Shown in pieces: positions 36,239-47,464 of a stretch of DNA of 64,000 bases. The notes beneath the pieces were generated by a model. It had not been told where the DNA came from, searched no databases, and worked only from the letters and a program-made list of their open reading frames with translations. A program made the position numbers and the translations under genes. Numbering within the stretch: the stretch's first letter is position 1; the number at the start of each line of letters is the position of its first letter. The DNA lies in the NCBI GenBank assembly GCA_038503075.1, contig JBCAML010000006.1:1178001-1242000 (forward strand), read 5' to 3'. The stretch is from Gyromitra esculenta. Its lineage: Eukaryota; Ascomycota; Pezizomycetes; Pezizales; Discinaceae.

Positions 36239-38192
36239 ATGGCAACCTCCATGCCCGACCCGCTCCAGCTCCACGCGGACCTCACCACGGCTGTTTTAAA
36301 ATGCTCTGAACGCTGCCTCTACCAAGCCACGAAGTGGTCTGCTCTTCTTCTGCTCTGCTTGCTGCTATAACAAGCCGAACTAATGTGCCATTGATTCAGG
36401 GCCGCAGAAGCACTAACTTCAATGCCCCCCATCCAAATATCCGCCAATGCACTACCCCAAGCTTACCTCCACCCAACCTCGAAAACCCCTTCCGAAGCCG
36501 CGCTAGAAGCTGCTGAGCTCCCCCGATTCCTCCTTGCGAAATCCTACTTCGACGTACACGAATACGACCGATCTTCAGCAGCACTAGCAAACTGCCGCTC
36601 GGCAAAATCACGGTTCTTGCACCTATACGCACGGTACATTGCGGGCGAGAAGCGGCGAGATGAGGAGAGTGAGATGATATTAGGGCCACTGGATTCGGCG
36701 GCGACGGCGAATAGAGAGCTACAAGGGATATCGACAAGCCTACAAGAGATGATTGCGGGGAAGAGTAGGGATGGAGAGGAAGGCGGCGAGGAGTGGGTCG
36801 AAGAGGATGGCTGGCTGTTGTACTTGTACGGAGTAGTACTATTGAAGCAGAAGAATATAGATGAAGCCCGGGGCGCGCTAGTGAAGAGTGTGTGTTTGTA
36901 TTCGTATAACTGGTCTGCATGGCTAGAGTTAGGATCAACACTGGGAAATCTCTCTGATGTCCGTACTTCTATCTTCCCTCTTCCACCAATCTATATGAGG
37001 CGAGCCAGAGGAACTGACACTCAACTATAGCTAAACACGATTCTTGCGCACCTTCCCAACAACATAATGACCAATATATTCCTCCTTCACGCCAACCAAG
37101 AGCTTTACCAAACTTCCGATACAGTCCACTCCCAACTCACCGATCTCCTACGCATCTTCCCTACATCCTCATTCTTACACACAACGCGAGCCCTCCTTCA
37201 CTACCACGCGCGTGACTTTGAGGAAGCCGAAGCCATCTTTGACACGTTGATCAAAAATGACCCGCACCGCCTAGATTGTTTAGATCACTACTCGAATATA
37301 CTATACGTGATGGAGCGAAGACCAAAGTTAGGGTTTATTGCGCAATTAGCGACTGGGACAGACAAGTTTAGGCCTGAAACATGCTGTGTGGTTGGGAATT
37401 ACTACTCACTCAAGAGTGAGCATGAAAAGGCGGTCATGTATTTCCGTAGGGCGCTGACGCTGGACCGGAGCTTTTTGAGCGCATGGACGTTGATGGGACA
37501 CGAGTATGTTGAGATGAAAAACACCCATGCCGCTATTGAAGCCTACCGGCGTGCAGTTGGTATTTCACCCTACTCCCTTTACCTAAGAATCCCGACTTTA
37601 ATTCTAGCTTGCTGGTTTGCTAACAAAAAGATAAGACGTAAACCGCAAAGACTACCGCGCTTGGTACGGCCTCGGACTCTCCTACGAAGTCCTTGAAATG
37701 CATTACTATGCACTCTTCTACTTCCAACGAGCTGCATCTCTACGTCCCTACGATCCACAAATGTGGCAAGCAATGGGCTCCTGTTTCGATCGCATGAACA
37801 GACCATCCGAGGCTATCAAAGCGTACAAACGCGCCCTCATCTCCCCGTCTACTTCCTCATCCTCTTCTCTGCCCCCTACTGCCGCTATGGGTGGCGGAAG
37901 CACCAGCTTCGACCCGAGCATCCTGTTGCAGATAGGGTTCATGCACGAGAAGCTACACGCAAACAAGGAGGCGGCGCGGTGGATGGAGATGGCGTTGCGA
38001 GAAGAAGACGAAGGCGGTGTTACCCAGGCGACGAGTAAGGCGCGTATGTGGCTTGCACGCTGGGAGTTTGGGAACCGGAATTGGGGGAAGGCGGCGGAGT
38101 ATGCTAATGAGCTTTGCCAAGATGGGCAGGAGCTGGAAGAGGCAAAGGCGCTAGTGAGGGATTTGAGGGCGAGGATGGAGGTTGGAAAGTAG
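36239..38192 (+). CDS. CDC23: Anaphase-promoting complex subunit 8 (CDC23)
   Basis: This TPR scaffold subunit of the APC/C ubiquitin ligase controls mitotic exit. Four exons (36239-36336, 36400-36958, 37031-37559, 37636-38192) keep phase and give 580 residues. The N-terminal APC8 block is KCSERCLYQATKWAAEAL. TPR-like helices follow from LAKSYFDVHEYDRSSAAL through the C-terminal series: CCVVGNYYSLKSEHEKAVMYFRRAL, ALMGHEYVEMKNTHAAIEAYRRAV-like sequence, YEVLEMHYYALFYFQRAA and PYDPQMWQAMGSCFDRM. A Ser/Gly-rich loop near residue 475 interrupts the last repeats, and the C-terminus is RARMEVGK. The first intron has a CTAAT branch site. The start ATG is the only one that enters the conserved N-terminal block. 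Confidence 0.95.
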
Positions 38193-38791
38193 TTATAGTA
38201 ACTTTTTCTTCTCCCTCTCTCTTTTTCTTTCGTATGCTTGTGTGTGAATCTAAGGCGTTTGGGACATGGTATTGGGGGGTTGCTGTATAAAATCGTCAAC
38301 TAGCATGATGATGGTATCTATTCTGCATTTGTTTTTCTGTTTGCTTGGGAGGTATTATCAAGATTATTGGCTTCGCAAAGTTATAGACTGCCGTTAATAC
38401 AGTTAAGGTTGAGTCGGTGATTCCTTACCCTTCGGTTTTTTTTGTTCTTAGAGTGGTGAGACGAGGAGAAAAAATCACAATGGTTTTCTTCTCCCCTCGA
38501 TACAAGTACGGAATTACTAGTTTAATGATACCTCCTGTTCGTTAGATTTAATAGACAGAAATAATAGGCATTTTAGCTGAGTAGATATTACATGTAGTGT
38601 TAAGTTCAGGTTGATAACTCTGCCCCACTGCGGCTCTGCAACCCCCACTATCGTGAACATTCGAACCTCTCCCCCGTCTGTTACTCCAAATGTTTTTCGC
38701 AGCTCCACCCCCTTCACGCCCAGCGACACCCACAATCCCCGCCATATCCTACAGCTATTCGTGATCTGGGCTTAAATTGGGAACAAACATA
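38193..38791. other. Intergenic between CDC23 and the TFIIIC gene
   Basis: A CT-rich 3' UTR follows CDC23. TACATGTA occurs at 38589, about 200 bp upstream of the next start codon. No gene is seen. Confidence 0.5.
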
Positions 38792-40152
38792 ATGACCCGT
38801 AGTCTGGCCGTCCAAAACCAAACCCGCCGTTCCAAGAGGAATCCTGGTGAGTCCAGCGCGTCTGCAACTCCCCGAGCGCCAGCACCCCCGACGCCTGTGT
38901 GGCCAGCCGCAAACCTGGCTCCAACGGCCCCCATGAACCTGCCCCCTACAATTAGTGTAGAGATAGACGTCGAAGCCCCGGACTCGGGCTCGGAATACGA
39001 GACTGATACAGATGCCGAGCCGGAGGTCTGCCATTTCCTGTCCTTCGCCGAACGCTACATCCCAGGGATCCAGCTAACGCCCAGCAGGAGTTCTACCTAT
39101 CCCTCGACCTAACGATCCCAACACCGATCCACGCCGGCCCGTCCTCCAATCCCCACACAAACGTCGCCGCCTCCTCCTCCGCAATTCCTCCTCCGCTCCC
39201 CCTCTCCTCCACCACCCGTTCTGGGCGCTCCGGCCGCCGCCACCTCCCTGCCCGCCCCTCGCACTCCCTCCCACACCACCCATCCTCTTCCAACCACCCG
39301 CACCACCCCAACCCCGAAGATGAGCCGTCCAACCAAGTCGCCCGCTGGGCCGGCGGTGACGGCGGTCGTCTCCAGCTCCTCGACCTGCACACCGAGAACC
39401 CACTCGTCTCGTTCAACAACCGAATCTGGAGCGGCAGCTGGATGGGCACCGTCGGGACCGAAATGTATGTGCTCTGCCCAGAAGGCCCTGCACCCGAAGA
39501 CAGTGTCGAAGTGCGCGGAGTCTACATCTCGCAGAAGGACACGAGCGCTGCGGCCGCAGCAACGACGGGAGCGGCAGTGGGCGCGGGACTTCCGGATGTG
39601 TTGGGTGTGAATAGGACGGATCCGAATGCGGGACGGGTTATTGCTGTGTCGGGGACGAGAATCCATTGTTTGCCTGCTGTGGTTACGGCGAAGGAACGCC
39701 GATTTGGGATCGAGGAGGAGACGAGGACGTATGGATGGCGTCCGGGGAAGTCGACGTTTTTGGAGCGGTTGGAGGCGATACAGGTTGTGAGGGGGGAGAG
39801 GAAGCCGCGTGGAGAGGGTGAAGGGGACGACGAGGGGAGTAGTAGTGAGGATGAGGAGAGCGCGGAAGAGGAAGGGACTGCGTTTCAGCAGCGAATGGAT
39901 GGCGTGGGGAGCAGCGACGAGGAGATGGTGAGCGAGGATGAAGGGGATGATGAAGGGGATGATGAAGAAGAAGAGGATAAAGACCAGGACGAAGCACGCA
40001 TAAGAGCGCAGTTGGCTGCGGAAGGGTCGGGGAGGGTGGACGCAGCGGGCTATTTTGCGACGGGGTGGGAAAAGGGAAAGGGTAAGGAGAACACAAGTGA
40101 TGCAGACGATACTGGAGAGAGCCCTTCGATACTACCTACTACAGAGAAATAA
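38792..40152 (+). CDS. sfc7: TFIIIC small subunit with triple-barrel domain (Sfc7/tau55-like)
   Basis: This is a subunit of the RNA polymerase III factor TFIIIC, which binds tRNA and 5S promoters. Two exons (38792-39025, 39088-40152), with a 62-bp intron containing GCTAACG, give 432 residues. The N-terminus is Pro/Ala-rich and then acidic (SGSEYETDTDAEPE). EFYLSLDL starts the barrel, interrupted by a long Ser/Pro/His insertion. The diagnostic block is LQLLDLHTENPLVSFNNRIW followed by SWMGTVGTEMYV, as in the TFIIIC subunit 6 family. After RTYGWRPGKSTFLERLEAIQ comes a very acidic Glu/Asp/Ser tail ending in a short Gly/Lys-rich stretch. The family call rests on that one block plus the EFYLSLDL strand. 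The sequence is GC-rich compared with its surroundings. Confidence 0.78.
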
Positions 40153-40416
40153 CAAATATCATACCATACCGCTTTGCAAGCCAGGGACATCGCTGTGTGT
40201 CAAAGGAGTGACTTGGGCGAGTGATATCTGGTGAAGAAGCACACCCAGCAGTGTCCGTGAGCATTATTTCTTCCCAAAGCACTCTTCTGAGCGTTTCTCC
40301 AAGTCCTCCGTCTCACGCCAAGAACTTATGACTTTCATAGCCAAAAAAATATTTGGTGGGGTGCGGGCAAAAAAAGCGATTTCCATAGAATGGGAGCAGT
40401 GCGCCCCCATTCCCAC

Positions 40417-40423
40417 TATAAAT
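40417..40423 (+). promoter_or_regulatory. TATA-box-like element with CT-rich leader
   Basis: TATAAAT lies 117 bp upstream of an ATG at 40540. It is followed by a pyrimidine-rich leader (40425-40480) and a CACCACC tract, an arrangement typical of strongly expressed fungal genes. It is a candidate only. Confidence 0.4.
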
Positions 40424-40539
40424 TCCCCCGCTCCCACTCTCGTCCTCTCGCTCCCTTCTCCCTCTACCTTCCTCTTTATCCTCACCACCACCACCACCAC
40501 CACACACAGTTATTCAAAATCTCTCACCATCCCTTCAAA

Positions 40540-40656
40540 ATGTCATGTACTCAACACCAAGCCTCTCCAGCAGCCATCGTAGAGCGGGATCAACATTCAA
40601 CAGCAATTTCCAATGCAATCGAAATTTACTCACCAGAGCAAAGGCACTGGGGTTAA
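40540..40656 (+). CDS. Candidate 38-residue peptide or truncated gene start
   Basis: The ATG at 40540 (context TCAAAATGTC) follows a TATA-like box and CT-rich leader. The frame is MSCTQHQASPAAIVERD and on to a stop at 40656. No family is recognised, and there is no signal peptide or membrane segment. It could be a short real peptide, the first exon of a gene whose splicing I cannot follow, or a gene start cut off by the repeat-rich DNA that begins about 400 bp downstream. Confidence 0.3.
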   Translation: MSCTQHQASPAAIVERDQHSTAISNAIEIYSPEQRHWG

Positions 40657-41059
40657 CCCACATGTATATTCCCTCCTCCCTCCTCCCTTATCTCTTCTAC
40701 TAGGTTCTGTCTCCGAGACATTTTTCTTGGACAAGAATTAAATACCACTGGTGCGCTACAGGCTGCATTCAAGTAAAATCCAATAGTACTCCTAGACTCG
40801 ATTTAAACAAAACCAAATCTTCGAGCATATATTCAAACAATATCTCTCGACCGTTATTTTAGTCGCTTTACAGATCCACAAAAAGTTGTTAGTTCTCGCT
40901 AACAATATTAATAGAATTTCCAAGCCCGTGGGACCAAATATTCAAACTCTCTACACCAGAATCAGCAATTGAAATCCACTGCCACTGCTTTCTCAGATCA
41001 ATGCTTATGTATCTAATGAGAAAGGAGCAGGCAGAAAATTTATAACAACAAACTACATA
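40657..41059. other. AT-rich spacer, no gene recognised
   Basis: AT-rich sequence with no gene or clear repeat; it leads into the tandem-repeat region. Confidence 0.4.
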
Positions 41060-41400
41060 TACCATTAGCGATATAAATCTGATGATAGATAAAGGAACCC
41101 GAATCTATTAGTATCCGAGAGCAATAATAAATCATATTCATCGTTATAATTGCTAACATAAATTTAGGAATTGATAAATGGATCGAAAATAACAAACGAT
41201 TCACTATTTACGACATAAACATGGGCGAGCAAGGAAGATCCATTAGTAACCGAAAACGTCAAACGGTATTTACCATTTACCATTCACGATATTGATATGG
41301 GCACGGAATGAAGATCCATTTACAACCGAAAACAACGAGCTACATCCACCATTAACGGCATAAACATGAGCCCAAAACGAAGATACTATTTGCTGCTGAC
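41060..41400. repeat. Degenerate tandem repeat, period about 70 bp
   Basis: Units share an ACGATATAAACATGGGC-like start and a GAAGATCCATTxxxAACCGAAAAC-like middle. Clear copies start near 41208, 41286 and 41352, with more diverged ones before (ACCATTAGCGATATAAAT near 41060). Units differ by substitutions and small gaps. No coding frame crosses them. Confidence 0.6.
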
Positions 41401-41589
41401 CTCACCGGACAAATGGCTATTCTCTTAGATGCAGTTATTTAGTCAAATACGATTGGATAATTGTATTTAGCCATTTGATCGTAAACCAAGAACAGCCAGC
41501 GCATTCAGCACCCCAACGAACAAAATAATTTAAAATTTCACCGATTTAAATTTATTTATACCCTTCTAGATATTCAACTCTTCCCTCGC

Positions 41590-42570
41590 TATTCTGGTTT
41601 TCACCTTCAAAACCGGTCGTGGAGACGGACATTCAAGCTTGCCGTGTTGTCGACTACGGTATTGGGTAACCCGCCATTCAACTTTAAGCACGTTGCGAAG
41701 CCAGTCCTGGAGATGGATATTTAGGTCTGCCGCGTTGTCGATTACAGCACCGGAAAATCAAATATTCGAGCTTGCTACCAAATTGATCATGGAGGTATCT
41801 AGACCCTCGAGAACCAAAATTCTAACTTATTTATTTTTTCATCTAGTACTATATCAATTATTCCATTTACCCACTATTATCGATTATGGAGATGGACCGC
41901 TCCAACATTCAGTTCTTCGTTACCATCTTCTTTATATTTAATCATTACATCGACCAAAATTTTACCTTATTTATTTTTTTCATCTGCTGACCACATCAGT
42001 TATTCCATTCACCCACTATTATCGATCATGGAGATTGATCACTCCAACATTCAGTTCTTCATCGCCATCTTTTTCCATTCAGTCACTATATCGATTCTCT
42101 CGTTCATATTCAGCATTATCAATCGCGGAAGTAGATTGGCCAACATCGAGTCCATTTTTTCATTCACATTCAGTTGCGTCGCTGCGCATGGAAATGAGCT
42201 ATTCCGGCATTCAGGTCGTCACGAACTAACTTTGTCGATTATTTTATTCACACCTGGTTGTATTTTTCAGCATAGGAATGGGCCATGCTGACTCTCAAGT
42301 CTTCACGAACTAAATTTATCATTTTCCTTGGTATGTCGATTATTTTATCCATGTCTTCGGGCGGCACTAATTGTATCTTTTCGTTTAGCATGTCGATTGT
42401 TTTATTCACATTCGGTGTTTTCGGAAAGTAGGAATTGATCGTGTTATTCTATTATCTCTACAAACTAAAGCTTTCACTTTCAATTTTCCATTTACCGTGT
42501 CGATTGTTTATCTCGTGTATATTTATTGAACCTGGAAATGGATCACACTAACATTCAATTCTTCATGGAG
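41590..42570. repeat. Degenerate tandem array of 80-160 bp units
   Basis: At least nine diverged copies share a core like ATCGATTATGGAGATGGA followed by AACATTCAGTTCTTC, near 41620, 41710, 41790, 41886, 42027, 42188, 42270, 42428 and 42533. The best pair is 41822-41930 and 41962-42072. Some units carry the variant CTTCACGAACTAA. AT-rich linkers (ACCTTATTTATTTTTTCATC) are shared too. Frames through the array change from unit to unit, so it does not look like a coding repeat. Confidence 0.65.
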
Positions 42571-45284
42571 ATGAATAGTACGTCATTCGTACTCGAAGGT
42601 GCGACAGACGGCATTCGGCGGACTCCTGTCCCTAACTCCTCCCAATGGTTCTACTTACCCATTACTAACATATCCCCTCTTCGCTATCCCCAAAGTTCAC
42701 AAAAACAGCCTTTTTTTACAGCGGCATATCCCCCTCCAATACGACCCCCATCAGATCCATCGAACCCATCGAACCGGATGGAGGCCAGAGGCATTCTACA
42801 CAACTCATTTCAGTCTTCATTCTATCGATCCTTCGCTGTTCAGCAGGACTCTCCAGAAAATTACAGTAGTCGTTGCACTTTCAAGATTAATCTATTTGAT
42901 GAGCAGCGCTGCACCATTCCAAACCCTATTCTCAGAAACTATCTAATTTAGAGTCAGAATCATTTACACTCTTTACCTGCACCAATTCTCATTACGAACT
43001 AAAGAATAGCAGCATATACCGTTCGACATTTCCTGCTCAACAGCACTTGCTGAGTATACTGCTGCTACCGTCTCCTCGATTTCCTCCTATTCGCATCGCC
43101 CACCAAACCCATACTAGGCTTACTAAATTCAGTCTGACAGTGTAGGAAACCGTATCGCTTCGTAGTGGGATGCAATGGGCGGAATCCGCTGCCACCTTAT
43201 TCGCCCCGACAGTTTACTTCTGGAGCTAAAAATGGGATCCAGAGCAAAATGGACAGCTAACAAAACATTTAAATAGCAGTCTGGTGGTGACAAAATACGA
43301 GTATGATTCAAGAGAGATATAGGTTCCGTATTCGTTGCTGTCGGGTTTATTTCGCATTGTTTTCTCATACTCACAGTTTCCATCAACTTCTAGGGACAGG
43401 AATTATTTCATCTCCATAGAGTATATCAGCCCCCGCAATTATCTAGCGAATACCGGGCTAAATCGATCCATTAAAAAATTGAAGAAGAAGACATTCTAAA
43501 TCATTCAGCTTGTGGCAGGATTTATCAACTTCCAGGAAAGCCACAATTATTCCCGAACCTTAAGCAGTACTAACTTTGATCTCCAGGAACCCCCCGAAGT
43601 CGGTCAAAGTATTTCGGTTCAAACGAGCCTATATACTCCCAGATTAGGCAATAACTACGGCGTCTTTATCCGAGGAAAGTGCCTGGGAGGAAGAGAGCTT
43701 AGATCGATATCCCTAGTTCACGGCGGCTCACATATCTACCAACCGGACGTGCCGAGCGAATGTGGATAGGAGAGGTATGGGGAGGATACATATTCGACCA
43801 AACGGAAGTAAGAGCGGGTTGGGCTTCCATAGCACTTATCAAGTCTCGAATTAACATGCAACTATATTCCTCCCTTCCGAAATCACTCAATTCGTTGCCA
43901 TCTAATTTGTTCCCAACCACAGACCCCGTAAAATCTGGGCTACCCTACACTACTGCATGAGACCTTATATCGAAGCAGGCAGATAGCTAGCCATCAACAC
44001 CAGTAGCACAAATTAAAAAAAAACTTGGGGCGGTTAACACATTCTAGATCTACAAATCCAAATCCAGATATTAGGACAAAAATAGCAGTCTACGTGGCCT
44101 ACTACCCCATCTCTATCCATTCCAAAGCAGGAATTACAAAACCTAACTTACGTATACAATGGCCGTTACTATTAGTCAAACTCTCACTTCCGTGATAGAT
44201 ACACCACCGACAGCACTGTTCACCGCAACCCAACGGGTAGGCTGTTCATACGATGATACATCTTAGGAGGACGAGGTTCAAGCTATACCGCGCAAGGCGT
44301 TGCTGGGTAGGCGCGACATCAACCTCTGCGAAAAGCTTGACTGTCAAACATATTATTATATAACACACATGCACCTAGTTCACCAAAGACGAGTTTAATA
44401 AAAACCAATCAAGCCCAGCTACGCCGAAACATGTCGTGAGAAAACCAGTTTCGAAAACTAGTTTCGGGGAGGATTTATAATGATATATTTGCTTCCTCCT
44501 TTTCCTTCTTCTCTCTTCATCCCTGCGTGACCCACCCGCTATGTCTCCGTACACACACAACCCCCTATCGATGCAGGAACCACACACCGCCTTACCCCTC
44601 CCGCAGTACATCTGCTCTTGCACACCTCTTGCACAATCCGGACGCGCACATACACACGACCCACTCTCGGCTCCGACAGACATCGAGTGACATTTCATGA
44701 AACCAGCTAAAACCATATAATTGTTATTCCTATTCTAGCAATATTTTTCACCGTGCACTATCCGTTGTCCACTATCCGCTGCGTACTATCCGCTGTCCGC
44801 CATCGATGCCAATATCAACTACCACCACCTCTCCTAGCACAAGAGCACAAGAGCGAAAGAGCGAAAGAGCAAAAGAACAAGTAAAAAGGACAAGGGACAA
44901 GGGACAAGGGAGAGGGGAAAAAAAAAGAAACATGCACCATATGATACAACAAGCCAAACGCCTGTACAAATCCCATTCCATCGCATCCCATTCCATCACA
45001 TCCCATCTTATCCTCCGTAACTGTAGGGCCCTAACTGCAAAGAAGTCTCAACAGCAATTCCATCCATCTCATAGGACAATCACCGAAAGAGAAAAAGGTA
45101 AAAAGGGAAAAGAAAAGAAAAAAAAAAGCGTAATAAAAAAGCGTAAATCCCTAATTCAACCAATGATAGCTCAGACTTTTGCCCCCATAATGAAACGGAA
45201 GAAAGAAAAAAAGAAAAAAAAGAAGAAAAAAAGAAATCTCTAACAACCCTCCAACCCCTTCAACCACATCCCCAGCGCAAACCC
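42571..45284. other. Gene-free stretch with simple repeats
   Basis: No gene is supported; frames of up to 141 codons (such as 42526-42951) begin inside the tandem array and show no motif. Positions 44756-44800 hold about three copies of a 14-bp unit like CACTATCCGCTGTC. Positions 44835-44930 are almost pure purine. CATCCCATTCCAT is repeated at 44974-45006, and an A/G tract at 45195-45240 borders the end of the next gene. Confidence 0.5.
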
Positions 45285-46836
45285 TCAAATTCCTCCAGCC
45301 GGCAAACTTTCAATCTGCATCCTCATCACCTCCCTCCTCAACACACGATCCCTTTCCCCAATCGTCCATCTCGGCGCTCCCCCTTCCTCGCCATCGCCGT
45401 CTCTATTCCCGCTGCCCTGTCTGCCCCACTCTGCACGTACACCCGCAGACGGCTGCTGCTGCTGCGGCCGGGTCCGGTCCGGGAGGGTGCGGCGGTTCGT
45501 GGTGTACCAGTCGACAACAGTCTGTGCGCGTGTTGCAGCAGCAACGCGGGAGGACGTGGGTGCTGTATTGCGGGATTGCAAGGTGGTGGCGGTGGGATTG
45601 TCGGTAGATTGTGTGCGCAGAGGCGATATGTAGGGTGGTACTATGATTGGTGTTAGTGCGCTGACGGCGGCAGTATTGCGTGCTGAAGCGGTTTGAAGGG
45701 TTGAGAGGGCTTCAGCTTCGACCTGGATGGCTGTTAGTAGGGCTAGAAGAGAGAGGAGGAGGAGGAGGAAGGGGGGAGGGTTGACATTTACCCGTCGTAG
45801 CTCCCGCCTGGTATTTCTCAGGAGGGCAAACTCGGAGGCCAGGAGGTCGATTCGGGTTTGCATGGCTCGCAGTCTTGCTTCTCGGACCCTTAACGCTGCG
45901 ACTGCGTTTCTTTCTCCTTCTTCTCCATTCCCTCCTGCTGCTGCCTCAACTGTGGTGTCTTCCTCGCCGAGCGTAGCCTCTGAAGTAGCTGTAGCAGTAG
46001 TAGCAGTGCTCCCCGCTGTCGAATCCTCAAGCGTTGCCTCTCCCACACTGCTCAACATAAAGTCCTGCAGCGCCCCAATGCGGCGAATCTGCCCAACCAG
46101 CGTATCGAAGCTATCCAGCCTGTTCGGCGGCAGAGGCGTATACGTGTAAGGCACCGGACGCGATCCCGGAGCCAGCTGCCCCGGCCGTGCAGCCTCATAG
46201 ACCGCGGCCGTTCCCGCGGCCAGCAAACCCGCCGAAAGCCCTCCTGCAGCCGGCAACGCGCCGAGGATCCGCGCACGGCCAGCAGGGGTGTGTTCGACGA
46301 GAGCGCGCCAGGACGTGGACCCAGGGACCGGTTCGAGGTCGTGTTGCTCGGGCGGCGATATGGACGCCCAGTCGCGTCTCCTGTCGGTGTCGGGATGCTC
46401 CGCTCCCATCCGCCGGCGCAGGGAAAGCAGGTTGTTGAGGTGCCGCTCGGCCTCGTCGCGGGTTGCGGACGCGGCGGAGGTCTCGCGCAGGAACTCGTCG
46501 AGCGTGAGCATGCTGCTGTCGCTGCGCATCACCATGCCGTCGCCACGGGGGAGGGAGCGACGCTGCTGATCGTCATCGGTGAGACGGCTGTGGCGGAGGC
46601 CGATGCCGGAGGAGGACGAGGAGCTGGAGCTGGAGCTGGAGCTGGAGGGGGAGTAGTCGGGGGCCCAGGTGCTCGGCGTGCTTCGCGAGGGATTCGCCGG
46701 GGGCAGGGCAGCGGACTCGCAGCGGGCGGGGGGGGCGGGTTTGTCGAGTTTTCCCGGCGGCGGAGACCATACTGGGGGCCGTGTTAGTGATGCGGATGTG
46801 GGTAGGGGGCGGGAGAGACGTACAGGGTCTGCCCAT
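45285..46836 (-). CDS. Unknown Ser/Ala/Arg-rich protein
   Basis: Three exons (46824-46836, 45792-46771, 45285-45722) give about 476 residues. The first exon codes only for MGRP and the start of the next codon; its intron has GTACGT and CACTAAC signals. The second intron (45723-45791) is a multiple of three, so the frame also stays open without splicing, but it translates to a Pro/Leu run out of character. Features: WSPPPGKLDKPAPP near the start, a run of 13 serines, a helical region SMLTLDEFLRETSAASATRDEAERHLNNLLSLRRRM, an Ala/Gly-rich segment (GGLSAGLLAAGTAAVYEAA), an Arg/Leu-rich helix around ALRVREARLRAMQTRIDLLASEF, and a C-terminal basic region. I do not recognise a family. It ends only 48 bp from an A/G tract. 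Confidence 0.65.
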
Positions 46837-47464
46837 GGCCTGGACGAGAGCAGGCGGAGATCTCGGGCGTCTGGCTCGAATGGGGTCTCACAGGCGGGCG
46901 GGGCGGATGGGGCGGCGAGAGGGGGGAGGGAGGGGGGAGGGAAAGGGAGAGGAGGGGGGAGGGAGAGGGGGGAGGGGAGAGGGAGAGGAGGGGAGAGGGG
47001 AGAGGGGCTCTAGGGACTCCGATGGAGGTGGTGAGGATTCGGTTGGCGGAGACGGGCGGCGCTGCTCATCGCTTCTCGTGTCTGTGGAACGCGAGCTGCA
47101 GTCTCACGCATGCACGGTGCCACCAGCAAGAAAATGCATCAACAGCTATAAACACGCCCAGGTGGCTATTAAATACAGCTCTGGCCCACGATGCCTCACC
47201 AGTTCCCCCCAGCTGTCCTCCAGCACACAGTTCTAATCCCCCAACAGCCCGCTGATACCCCCGTGAACATCCCCGCAAAACACAAACACATACAACAGTG
47301 CTCAACCGGCACCGTCAAGAACGCCCTTCGCCTCTAGTAAAACAGCCAAGAAGAGAAAAGAATGCGCGAAATACAATAGTAATAATAATAACCCCTCCCA
47401 GAAGAAACAAAGAAACAAAACCCCCCTAAAACCCCAATTCCCAGTTCCCAGTTCCCATCTCTCA
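46837..47464. other. Intergenic between the Ser-rich gene and TRK
   Basis: This stretch holds the purine tract at 46917-47007, the presumed promoter of the Ser/Ala-rich gene, and the 3' UTR of TRK. No other gene is seen. Confidence 0.5.
46917..47007 (+). repeat. Uninterrupted 91-nt purine (G-rich) tract
   Basis: From 46917 to 47007 every base on the plus strand is A or G, with more than ten runs of three or more G. It lies about 80 bp upstream of the ATG of the minus-strand gene at 45285-46836, in its promoter or leader. Such tracts can form G-quadruplexes or triplex DNA. Confidence 0.85.

Noticed and set aside
42526..42951. 141-codon frame overlapping the tandem array
   Set aside because: Its start lies within a repeat unit and the translation shows no domain; a second overlapping frame is equally open.
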